Positions 15,160-26,797 of a stretch of 64,000 bases of DNA are shown in pieces; the first letter of the stretch is position 1, and every line of letters starts with the position of its first letter. Position numbers and translations under genes: made by a program. The notes beneath the pieces are model-generated. The model was given only the letters and a program-made list of their open reading frames with translations. It ran no database searches and was not told the origin of the DNA. Source of the stretch: Pleurostoma richardsiae (lineage: Eukaryota > Ascomycota > Sordariomycetes > Calosphaeriales > Pleurostomataceae); assembly GCA_030052745.1 (NCBI GenBank), contig JANBVO010000001.1, forward strand, positions 1,922,001 to 1,986,000, in the 5' to 3' direction.

Positions 15160-16544
15160 ATGGCCATTTTCTACGTCAGAGCTGTGCTCGCAGTGCTCCT
15201 CGTTGCTCTCCAGCCTGCGGCACTGGCGAGCAGCAAGTGTAAGAATGGCCACTGGGTTGATATCTGGGGCACGATGCCCCAGCTGGTAGAGCCAGCTAAC
15301 CTGCCGAACCCCCCTTATGTGAATCTTTCCCCCTACATTGAGCAAGTCCGCCAGTTCTCTCCTCTCCTAACGCCTCTCGATCACAGAATGGGTCGAATGT
15401 CGTCTTCGAGAACGCCACGATCCGCCAGACCATCTTCGTGACGCAGGATGCGTCCACCGTCCGCCTCCGGGTCTCCAACGCCTTCGGGGGCTCTGACCTG
15501 CCCATCACGGCCATCACTCTCGCCCTCCCGGCCAATGCCACGGCCGGCGCCGGCACCAGCGACATCGCGCCTAAGACACTGCGCAACCTCACCTTCTCCG
15601 GGCACCCTGACTTCATTGTACCCAACGGCGCCTTGGTCGTCAGCGACCCCGTCGACTTCCCCGTGCGCGCCCAGGGGGTCCTGACCGTGAGCATCTACCT
15701 AGCAACAGGCCAGACAACGAACTCCATCACCGGCCACCCCGGCAGCCGTACGACGTCGTACTACGCACCGGGCAACGTCGTCGCCGCCGCCGACCTGACC
15801 AGCCCGGCGGTCCAGCAGAGCGAGCACTGGTACTTCATCTCCGCGCTGGAGGGCTGGCTTCCCCGGTCGTCGGGCGCGCTCGTCATCGTCGGCGACAGCA
15901 TCACCGACGGCCGCGGCAGCACCACCAACGGCAACGACCGCTGGCCCGACCAGCTGCTGGCGCGCATGCGCGGCTCCCCCGGCGCCGAGGGCGCCGCCCG
16001 CTCGGTGGCCGTGGTCAACCAGGCCGCGGGGGGCAACCGCGTCCTGGCCGACGGGCTGGGCCCCAACGCGCTGGGCCGGGTGGACCGCGACGTGCTCGCG
16101 CAGCCGGGGCTGCGCTACGCGATGGTGTTCGAGGGCGTCAACGACATCGGCACGGCGGCCGCCGACGCCGCGAGCCAGGAGGCCGTGGGGGCGCGGCTGG
16201 TCGCGGCGCTGGACCAGGTGGCGGCGCGGGTGCACGCGGCCGGGTGGGCGGCCTTCGGGTGCACCATCACGCCGTTCAGCGGGCCGGGCCAGGCGTACAG
16301 CGACCCGGCGCGGGAGGCCACGCGGCAGAGGGTGAACGCCTGGATCAGGGGGTCCGGGCGGTTCGACGCTGTGGTGGACTTTGATGCGGCGGCGCGGGAC
16401 CCGGCGAACGAGACAGAGGTGAACCCGCTGTACAACTCGGGGGACTACCTGCATCTTAACCCGGCCGGGTACAAGGCGCTTGCGGAGGCGGTGGACTTGT
16501 CGCTGTTTGAGCGGTTCAAGGACGGTGTAAGCCGGATGACCTAA
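15160..16544 (+). CDS. Secreted SGNH/GDSL-family hydrolase, 447 aa
   Basis: Exon 1 is 15160-15345 and exon 2 is 15387-16544; the intron is only 41 bp, with a GTCCGC donor, a CCTAAC branch site and a CACAG acceptor. Residues 1-24 are a signal peptide (hydrophobic core VLAVLLVALQPAALA). SGNH blocks are all present: the nucleophile Ser233 in GDSITDG (231-237), Gly/Asn in GGNRV, GVNDIG at 312-317, and the Asp415/His418 pair in GDYLHLNPAGY. The fold and blocks predict an extracellular esterase or lipase; the substrate is not evident. Some relatives of this two-part layout (beta-rich N-terminal part, then SGNH) are annotated as GDSL lipases or carbohydrate esterases. Several N-glycosylation sequons occur. 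Third-position GC is very high in exon 2. Confidence 0.9.
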
Positions 16545-16865
16545 GGGACCGGCGACGGTGAGCCAACGATGGACCCGGCCAGCTGCTTTAAAGGAGATAA
16601 GACAGAGCCGAACGCCAACGGCAAGCAGGTCGGGGACATATAAATGTAGACATGCTGGAAGAGAGCAACGAGATGCAGAGGACACGGTCACGACAGTAGG
16701 GAAAGAGCTGAGCTGACAGCCAGTAAATGATCATCTTCATCAACCGTCCGATGGTATTGTAATGCCGTGTTGCGAACGCCTTGCCTCTGACAAAGACTAT
16801 GTACAGCATGCTAGCTCCCGTATCGAGAAGAGGGAGTGACTGCATCCCGAACGAATTCCTATTCC
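16545..16865. other. Spacer between convergent genes
   Basis: These 321 bp hold the 3' UTRs of the SGNH hydrolase and ERB1 genes; nothing else is visible. Confidence 0.55.
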
Positions 16866-19723
16866 TTACATCCAAAGCCTGGCGGTGCCGTCCGCTCCTG
16901 CAGAGACAAGCCAGGGTTCCCTAGGATGCCAGTCGAGGTCGAGTACGCCAAGTTCCTTCACCACAGTATGCCCGGAGAGCTTCTTGACAGGGATGATTGT
17001 CGGGTTCTCCATAAGGTCCGTGACGACCTTCCCGTGGAGGATTTGGAGAGAACCACTGTGAAAGTTTGTTAGCATTCTCGCATTCAGAGGGATCCAGTGG
17101 CTAGGATATGGCGACGTAGCCATGCCTCAAAAGCATGATCGACAGCTTCCACATATGTATAAGGGGGGATGAGGTACGTACTCATCACTTGCGTCAGCCA
17201 GCAAAGGCAATCCGCCCTTGTGGAACTTGACCGCTCTGATGGCTTTGGAATGGAACCGCATGGTCTTGTAAGGCCTGGTCGATAGATCCAGGTCGTGCCA
17301 TGTGAGGCGCCTGTCGTAAGAGCCTACAATGAGGTTATCTCCACCGGGGTGCACATCGAAACCGGAAATCCACCTCGCTCCCGGCTGGACAACCTTGACA
17401 AGCTCCAGCTTCTGCAGATCGTAACAACGAATCATCCGCTGTGTGGCGACAAAGAACAAGGGGCGGGAAGGATGGAAGTGCGCCGCCTGGGCTAAGCCGG
17501 CCAGACGACGGAAGGGAATCTGAGTCTTGTGAGTTGACAAAGTGTGGATAGCAACGGAGCTCCTCTGCCCCGATGGAGCGACAGTGCAGAAGTGGTCTCC
17601 TCGCCGGTGGAAGGAGATCGACTTGACAGGAGCCCGGCGCGTCATGGTAATCCTGAGGAGAACTCCCTCGTCCTCTAGCCGCGAGCCTGGCCTTGTCCAC
17701 TTGGCCGGAGGCTCCTTGCCAATCTCTGCCGGAGCAGCGGCTTTGCTATTTGTGGCAGCAAAGCCGAAGCCCGCATCGACCACATCTCGGCTGGCTTGCT
17801 CCAATTCAGGGTTGACGACAGGTGGGACCATGAGATAGACCTCTTCTTGTGTCGCAGCAGCCAGAATGAAAGCGTCTCTGGAAGGCCGCCAGCGGACGAC
17901 ATCCACAGCTTCATCGCTTGACAGACGCACGGTCCAGACCTGTCGACCGGTGAGAAGCTCCCACACGCGAACCGTTCCATCATCGCCGCCAGTTGCGAGC
18001 CAACAGCCACTTGGATCAACACCCAAAGACCGTATCCGGCCCTCGTGCCCACGATATATCGTCTGACAAACGGTGGGGAAAGGCTTCAGGTCTTCAGGCT
18101 TTGGGAGTTTAGGCAGGAGAGAGTTCGGGTCGATATTCAACCTGTTCTTCCGCACTCTCGGTGCCAGATATAGGTCAAGACACCTCTCGAACCTCTCTTT
18201 GACGCCCATCTCATAGCCCGGCACCTTCCTTAGGGAGTCGAACTTCCGGGGAAGGTATTCCTTTTCTCTGTCTTCTGGGTCTTCCTTCTCCCATGCCTCT
18301 TGCTCTTCCTTGGTGGGGAGGTATTCCGGTGGTGGGTTGTAACTGTTGATGTTAGAAACGATGTCTAGTGACCTAGTTCACAGGGGAGGCTTACCTCAGA
18401 TCAAAGCCTGGAGGCGGCAATTTGGGAGCAGGAATGTGCATAATATGAGGTTCTTGAGGCTGCTCATCATGCCATAGATCAAAGTGTGCTTCATCCTCCT
18501 CCTCTTCCTTCTCCTGAGGAGGCTTGTAGGGTAGGATGCGCCCCTCCTTTATGGCCCGAACCAGCTTCATAACCCGTTTCGCTTCGTGCTTAGACGGCAA
18601 GAAGCGACGCTTCGGCTCTGGGGCTGAACTTAAGGGCATCTTCTCCTCTATACCCGTGAAATATGGCACGTATTCCTAGAGATATTTAGCGCAATGTCAT
18701 GGCATACAGTTCCCAGTACACATACCGGGTATGGGTCATAACCATCCTCTGGAAGCTCGTTCATCTGCACACGACGCAGCAGCTCTAGCTCATCTTTGCT
18801 GAGGTTGAGAGGCTTCCCAGTGGCAGGGTCTGTAAGGCCGGTCCAGCCCTCCGGTACCTCGATACTGTCCAGAAGGGCATCGAGAGCCTCCCCTGTTGCT
18901 GGCCGCATAATCTTCTTGCCATTGATGTCGTACCCAATGTGGGGATAGCTGTCGTAGAACGAAAGAGGGATGTTGCCTATCGTGTTTACAGGTTCCTGGG
19001 CGTCAGAGTCGTCGGAGTCATAGACAGGGTCGATCTCGTCGTAAACGTAGCGCTCCCCGCCATTTGCGTCGGTGACAACCCTATAGTTCCGTGGCTCTTC
19101 TTCCTTCTTGTCCCTGAAGCCTGGCGGGTCCAATCCAGGGACCTGGCCTGGAGCGAGGGATCTGTCTTGCGGCGGGATTGCATCGTCTAACTGATCATCA
19201 TTTTGGGTATCTGCACAGTCGCTAGGTCAGCAGATTGTTCTCCTCCGCGAATCGTCGCGATGTCGAATCGCTTGGCATCATCGTGATAGGTATCCCGCTT
19301 GGGCCCTCTCCACTATTCCGTATCGTGGACGCAACACTGTCGCTTTGAAATTTTGCAGCTTCCTCATTTCCCGTCTCGTGACCCAAAAGGCATACAGCCG
19401 CCACATGAGCCCCGGGCTCAATGCATCCACCGTTGCTCCCCTAGGCGTTCGGAGGAAAGCCAAAGTTCCTCACCTTCGTTTTTCCTGTCTTCTCCATCTG
19501 AGGGGATCTCGTCGCTGTCTAGGGCATCATCTTCCTCGTCCACTTCCTCTTCCTCTTCACTCCCTTCCTCTTCCGATTCGACATCGAACTCGTCCCTTTC
19601 CTCGTCGGTGTTTGCGACATCCTCCTCGTCCTCGCTCTGCGAAAAGGCTCCGTCAAGAACAAGTTCATCGTCGGATTCTTCGACCTCCTTCGGTGGAGAC
19701 GCCTTCCGTTTGCGCATGGCCAT
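16866..19723 (-). CDS. ERB1: Ribosome biogenesis protein ERB1/BOP1, 788 aa
   Basis: Five exons: 19474-19723, 18726-19210, 18395-18675, 17182-18342 and 16866-17055; donors GTGAGG, GTATGT, GTAAGC and GTACGT, with all joins in frame. The N-terminus is basic ([10 protein letters not shown]), then heavily acidic ([16 protein letters not shown]). The BOP1NT domain follows in exons 2-4, including [11 protein letters not shown], ending before WD40 repeats in exons 4 and 5. The last blade ends [20 protein letters not shown], the characteristic ERB1/BOP1 ending. In yeast, Erb1 with Nop7 and Ytm1 forms the PeBoW complex needed for 27S pre-rRNA processing and 60S subunit assembly in the nucleolus. The start is the first of two in-frame ATGs (MAM). 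The gene is divergent from the Zn2Cys6 regulator. Confidence 0.96.
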
Positions 19724-20481
19724 GGCGACTGATCGAGGCTGTATCCAACTCGGCTTGGCTCTCTGCAAGCTCTCGGAAACTGTGAAATGGGCTCGCAATT
19801 GCTGGGCATTTTTCTGCCGAGAAAACGTACTAGCAGTAACTTTTTTTTTCTATTCTGCCAATGGCGGGGAGTGTTCCTGTGCTAGATATTTCACCGCCTA
19901 GCGCCACAGATAACCTGCTCACACGCAAGCCACACTCTATCCATAACCTAGTTGGCCAATTAGGCTGGTTGGTCACTCAGGCTAGTTGGCTAACCAGGGT
20001 ATAGAATACGTTATGCGGATGAGGTGCCTACGTAGAGGGCATCGATTCTATGTGCGGTACTTCATTCACGTCTTTCGCAGGGAATGCAAGTTTGTTCTGA
20101 TGCGAAGCCAGATAGGATTATTTCAGGGGATGGATGGGATATTACTTATAAGCGGAGAAAAACACGCTAGCAATATACAGATTCTACTAATAGGAAGTAC
20201 CGGCATCGCATGCGGGCTGTCGATATTTTCTGTTAGGCCGTTCCGTACTAAGGTATCTGTGGCTGGTGCGATGGCCACGAATCCATCCGGGTGCCTCCAG
20301 GTGCATCTGATCATCTAGCTCAACGGCAATAATGAACGGCACCGCTGCTTTAAGATTCAATTGTATATGCCTCTCATCATATTGAGACATCCTGGCTTTC
20401 TCAAACTCTTCGAGATCCAACTACTCTAAGACCTGCCGTTCAGAACACTGTTCTGGGGTGCAGCCCGGACGATTGAGTTTC
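19724..20481. other. Divergent promoter region between ERB1 and a Zn2Cys6 regulator
   Basis: The region contains loosely repeated TTGGC-type words (19945-19997) and a T-run near 19850, on the ERB1 leader side. No gene is visible. Confidence 0.45.
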
Positions 20482-21810
20482 ATGATGACGAACCCGAAGG
20501 TCGATGGGCTGCAAGCGAAGCACAGAGCCTGTGATGAATGCCGTAAGTCAGAAGTTGCACCCAGTAGCTAGAAGATTTTCTAACGTGGTTGGAAAGGCTC
20601 CCGTAAACTGGCTTGCACCAAGGAGGCGGATGGGTGTGCTCGATGCAAGCGGGAGGGCATTGCGTGCCATTATTCACCCCAGAAGCCAATGGGCCGGCCG
20701 AGGAAAAGACCGACTGCTGTCGAAACTGCTCGAGGCGAGGGGCAAGAGCCAGTGATAGTTCCCGCCGATGAGACAGCGATGGACGTGGATGCGGCGTTCC
20801 TCGATTCCAACGGCAACGACTTCAGCTTCCTCGACCTTCTAGGGCCCGAGTACCTCTCGGGTCAACCTCAGGGGCCACAGTCCCAGAGACTCGAGCCAGT
20901 CCCGGACGAGAGCTTCAAAGGCCCTTGGCATTTTGATATTGCAAATATCAACTTTGGCGCTGGTGGTGGCGCTGGTGATTCCGCGCAAGAACCGGCCAGT
21001 CAGGAGCCGGGCCAGAGAGATTTCTTGCCATCATCGGCGCAGATTCCTGGCCTCTCTTCCCAAGGATCGACACCTCCGGATAGCGGGCTACCAGAGAATT
21101 CAGTAGGAGACAGTTGCACGTGCCTTGCTGGCTTGTATCTCGCGCTTGATTCCCTTCAGCGTCTGCCGAATCGAGTCGGTCCAGCCATGAAGGTGGCGCG
21201 AGGTGCCTGCAAGGCAGCCCACGACGCGATTCAGTGTCCAACATGCTCGCCGCCTTTTGTGCACGCAACTGAAAATCTCCCGATGGCATCGTTCCGGAAC
21301 ATGATGCTCATTGGAGCTCTACTGCCATCCGTTGCAGACGCCTACCAACGGATCCTGAAGATGGTCGACGAGGAGGTTGATAAAGCCACCGCTGAGAGGC
21401 GTCAGCTCCCTTTTCAGCTCAACGACTATGGTGGCCTCTGGGGACCTCTGGCGTCGTCATCATGCGATGTAGATTCTCATTTTCGGCAGAAACCGCTGGA
21501 GCCCGCTATGTGGAGGCTCACCATCAGGGCCATACTGAAAATTGACATCTACGGGATCAGCTCCAATGCCGACGAGTCCAACACGGGGTGCATGACTTTC
21601 ACACAGCTTGGATTGAAAGACGTGATTGTCAAAATGGATGAGATGTCTAGATCCCGGCACGAACAGATGGATGCCATGGTCGCTGCTGGCTTCACAGTGA
21701 ATGGGCCTGGTGGCTGCCCACACCCTCCGTTGCAGCCTGGCGAGAAGCCTACATGTCAAAAAATCATTGACATCGCACGGATTGCCATGAGCCAACTCGT
21801 CATCGCTTAA
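20482..21810 (+). CDS. Zn2Cys6 (Gal4-type) transcription factor with AT-hook-like motif, 424 aa
   Basis: Exon 1 is 20482-20542 and exon 2 is 20597-21810; the intron has a GTAAGT donor, a TTCTAAC branch site and a GAAAG acceptor and splits the zinc cluster after its second Cys. Cysteines 17, 20, 27, 34, 37 and 44 give a Cx2Cx6Cx6Cx2Cx6C binuclear cluster. Immediately after it, MGRPRKRP (52-59) resembles an AT-hook core, a layout seen in AflR-like regulators. The rest is acidic and disordered (60-170), then a helical region with a few conserved-looking cysteines. It should be a nuclear DNA-binding regulator; its targets are unknown. No biosynthetic genes flank it, so it is not obviously a cluster-specific regulator. 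Start at the first of two adjacent in-frame ATGs. Confidence 0.88.
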
Positions 21811-23379
21811 AGAGAAAGGAACGAGAGGCTGATCTGCAAGACAGAAGATGGCACGATTCGGCACGGAAGGCTACGTAGACGGGAGCGGGGGCCCTCGCTT
21901 TGCGGTTGCTTGCTGTCCTGATCTTTCAAGAGCTACGACGGGTTCCTCCGTGCAGTTACTCTTTAGTATATATCATGCAGCTTCCCCTTCAAAACCTCCC
22001 GAGTTTTGGGTCCTTGGAGCGAGAATCAGGGTCACACATCCACATACGGGCTACTGCGCCTGATCTCCAGGCGTCAGGCTTAAGAACTGCAGATACCGAA
22101 AGAGATACTCGCTTAGGTACCAGCCGTCGCCTCTTAGAGTGCTTGTTTGAGGATCTTCTTGGTATTATCGCGAGGATATGATGAAGAGGCGCCTGAAGTA
22201 TCCGCGTTATGTGGGCAGGACTGTTGTGGTTCTTGACTCCACTGGCTCCTCGGACACAATGTGCCAGAACTGGTCTTCCAACAGTGGACTGCTACTTCGA
22301 ATACCAGCGAGAAGACAAGGACATCAAGAGACGGCCTCTCGCAGCACGGGGTCACGCGCAGGGTTAAGGGGTGATGGCGAGTAGGGATACAGTGCTCGTT
22401 CCTTCATCGCTATGAGGCAGAAAGACTGGGTTCGCTCCGCTGTCTGACCTCGATAGACCAATGAACACTGCAGCCATATCGACCATCTGCCTCCATATAC
22501 GTACGGCCCATACAGCCTGCTACTCTAACATGGTGGCTAATTCCTCGGTTGACTTCTGTCTTGAGAGAAGTGTAGGCTTGCCTAACTACTTTGGCGGGCG
22601 ACTTCACACATATCAATGAGGATCCCCGGTATTGAGCAGTTCGTCTCGGTCCAATGTCGTCCCGCTCATTATAAAGGAGAAGCCCATGCACTCGGCTGCT
22701 GCAGTTCATTAGAACGTTTGTTGCAAGAGAGCATGGAGATACTATTGGGCATACGGCCCGTATTGAGCTCCGTGAGAGAAAGGCAACAGCACGTCCCACG
22801 GACGTCCGCCTCTATTGGCCCAGCTCGTGGACCCAGGTGTGAGAACGGGGGACGGTGGAATCTTTGGGCATTTTGACGTCCTCTCATTGTGGACCGCTGT
22901 TATCAAGACCAATCGTGCTCCGTGTTGCAGTTGTCTTGGTTGAGGAGGCATATATTCCAGCAATCTCTCATCTACCCTGACGTTGTCGAGATTGTCGAGG
23001 GGTATTTTTGAGGGCAAGGAGGCTCGGATAGGACCTGGGAGCTATGACATAGGGACATAGGAGAACGCAGGCTGTAATAACCAGCTTTCAAGATACAAGT
23101 AAAGCATGTGATCTCCACTTGCTGGCTGCCAGGTGGGAAGACTGCTTCTTTATCTCGTCCTCGTCGTGACGTTACGGGTACCTTCATCTAAGATGAGACT
23201 GCAGTGAGAATTCAGTGTCAGGCAGCCAGCCACCCTTTAACCCACCTCGCCGCGTCCTCGTCCCACAATAGGAAGCGGCGAGCTTCCTTCCTGTCAAGGC
23301 GGCGTTGTCTATCTCTCACCTCGCCGTCACTCCCCACCGCAAAATATCCACCTCGTCGTCGACGCTCAGCCTGCTCACC

Positions 23380-23386
23380 TATAAAA
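23380..23386 (+). promoter_or_regulatory. TATA-like box in a pyrimidine-rich patch
   Basis: TATAAAA is followed by CT-rich sequence from about 23390 to 23470, a combination seen at fungal core promoters. No convincing coding sequence follows within 500 bp, so its use is uncertain. Confidence 0.25.
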
Positions 23387-24416
23387 CCTCTGTCCTCTAA
23401 AAATCCCATCGCTTTTCCTCTAAGCACCTCGGCTTAGCCCATCTCCTCCTCAGCTAATTGGCTTTTTTCCTTCTGTCTCCCGAACTTACCAGACTTCGCC
23501 TGTGAGAAATATCCGCCAGCCACTCGTGCCTGCAGCACTGTCGTAGTAGGTGAGAGTGGACGACATCTAGAATGAAGCAGTTTGCGCATTCCGAGCTCCA
23601 CTCAACCTTCTTCCGGTACACTCGAGCCACTGCCACACTGAGCCTGATTTCTTCAGAACCACACCGACGAGAAATCAATGAAGGTGAGCGACTTCTTCAA
23701 CCTTTCAAGACGACTACAACAGCTCTCGCGGCTTTGCTGTAAGATGATTGCGCTTAAAGCTGGCAAGGCATTGAGGATCAGGATGGAAGAGAACACAGGG
23801 AATAAAGGCTAACGCTGGACGTGCTAGGAACAATTCTGTTGAAAAAGTGATCTTGGCGCCTATTCATGAGATCTCAGCTCTGCACTCCTAGTTCTGTTCA
23901 AAGGCGCCGCGCCGAAACAGCAACGATCACCATCCATTCACGGAAAGGCCACTTCCGCACAGAGACCTTAAGACTTCAGGAAGACAGCTAGCTATGCAAT
24001 CGGTATGTCATATCGTGAACCTAGCCATAGCAGCAAATTATATCTAGTGCAAGACTCCGAAGGCGTAGCTAACCGACCTGGAAGTGTCTCTGCCAACCCA
24101 CTTCTCGCCTATCGTCAACTCTCAGCCTACATGGCATCATAGGCAAGCCCGGCACGCAGAATCTAAGGGCGCCTTCAGCCACAAAGATGCCGTGAATCTT
24201 GGCTCAAACCTGCGGAGATATGGTTGAGACACATATTTCACGATACGACTTGTCTTCCCTGGTCCCTAGGAACAAAGACACCTAGTCTTCTCTTGTATAC
24301 GACATCAACATCATCACTCTCTCCTCCTTTCTACGCAGGTATGTAATTATTCATATTTTAGGATAGACACTAGGCTGACATTATGTTTTCTAGTGGTTAT
24401 ATTCAAAGGTAAACAT

Positions 24417-24698
24417 ATGAGTACGGCACTGCGTCCTAGCGAGGAAGCCGGGTCACTCACCAAGAAACAAGCTTGGATGCGAAGCCATCATCACCAACAG
24501 TCACCACCTCCTGTCAGGGAACACCACAGCAACATTGGACATGACAGCCACGTCGACACTGCTCCGCGTATGCTGCTAGCAGCGTCCCAAAGGCAACAAG
24601 ATCCCGGAAACATCAACTGTAACGACATTGGCTCCGGAATCAAATCAACCCTTTCCTATGTTCTTGCTCTCCGCCCCCATTACCGAGGAGGGCCTTGA
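24417..24698 (+). CDS. Weak candidate small ORF (93 aa) behind a leader intron
   Basis: Upstream, at 24339-24393, lies a good intron-like segment: GTATGT donor, GCTGAC branch site, T-rich tract and TTCTAG acceptor, preceded by a CT-rich, CATCAACATCATC-type leader. The first ATG after it opens a 93-residue frame (MSTALRPSEEAGSL, ending HYRGGP). It has no domain, is rich in His, Gln and Ser, and its codon use is not distinctive. The splice context is better than the protein. It may be a non-coding or recently decayed transcript. Confidence 0.2.
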   Translation: MSTALRPSEEAGSLTKKQAWMRSHHHQQSPPPVREHHSNIGHDSHVDTAPRMLLAASQRQQDPGNINCNDIGSGIKSTLSYVLALRPHYRGGP

Positions 24699-24780
24699 TC
24701 TTGCAACACACACACTGGCAGCACGTCGGGGCGTGGGCGGGAGGGAGGGCCCCGACATTCTCCTCGTAAAGAAGCCGTCG

Positions 24781-25215
24781 GTGTCAGAGGGGGCCGAAGT
24801 GTTGATCCCGCATGCATCAGACCGGCCGGACTCTAGGAAGGCGAAAGTCTCAGGCACGGTCAGACTCCAGGGACGCAAAGTCTCGCAGCCCGACGACAAC
24901 TCCTGAATGTGGGCCGGCTGCTCACGTCGCTGTTCTCGACCGTGTGCGCGGGGATTGCTCCCCCTCGGCGGCTCTTGCGCTTCGTTGGCGGAGCGCCGAA
25001 GGGGTACGGACGCTCCCCGCTGCCGCCGTCGAGGCGCTGATTCCGGCAGCCTGCCCCCATCAGGGGCTTGTCGTCGGGCCTCGAGATTTTGCATTCCTGG
25101 AGTAGATCAGTGCCTCGAGACTTCGCTTTTATGGCGTTCGGCTGGTCTGGAACTTCGCGTTCCTCGAATTTGAACATTCAGGTGCGCACTAGATAACACT
25201 TCGTCCCTCTAGGTG
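24781..25215. repeat. Large imperfect inverted repeat (fold-back)
   Basis: The left arm (about 24781-24975) read in reverse complement aligns over nearly its whole length with the right arm (about 24990-25215). Shared blocks include TTGTCGTCGGGC, GCATTCCTGGAGT against GCGTCCCTGGAGT, the GGTCTG block and AACACTTCG near the outer ends. The centre is about 24980-24998. Several differences between arms are C/T or G/A changes. Inside the arms, a unit of about 33 bp starting GAGACTT is repeated. No coding domain is evident. Confidence 0.7.
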
Positions 25216-25636
25216 CGAAGGGCGGCAAAGAAGTAGGAAAAGAAGAAGAGGGGGGGAAAGAATAAAAACACATATCCAAACCACATGAGTTCATCACAGG
25301 GCAACGCCACAAGGGTGAAAGTGCATGTTGTGATAGAAGTGCATTGCGCAGCAACTTTCAGAGCCATACCAGCTCTCTCACTGCTCGTCTTGATTTCTTT
25401 TTTTAACAGCCGAAAACAGTTTTGACGCCGTTGGATGACCTCCTTCCGGTTCCCATTCTTCCCGCGGTGAGTGTCTCGACTTTTCCCACTCGACGGACAC
25501 TGTTGCGCACTCCTCCTCTCTTTCCTCACTGACTGCACGGGCCCTAAGTCATATTCGCATCGACATCGTCATACTCCAATTGCTCCCTCCCACAGGCCTC
25601 TCATAGGGTCTCTTGTTGTTCTCAGACATCAACCCC

Positions 25637-26797
<1,161 letters not shown>

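Larger units (their letters stand above)
21811..25636. other. Gene-poor interval of 3.8 kb
   Basis: No frame with a recognisable domain is visible on either strand. It includes a promoter-like patch near 23380, an intron-like segment at 24339-24393 with a weak small ORF after it, and a large imperfect inverted repeat at 24781-25215. I see no transposase, reverse transcriptase or terminal repeats, so it does not read as an obvious transposon. Confidence 0.45.

Noticed and set aside
21811-25636. Idea that the gene-poor interval is a retroelement or DNA transposon
   Set aside because: No reverse transcriptase, integrase, transposase or capsid-like residues and no terminal repeats bounding the interval; only the local fold-back is seen.
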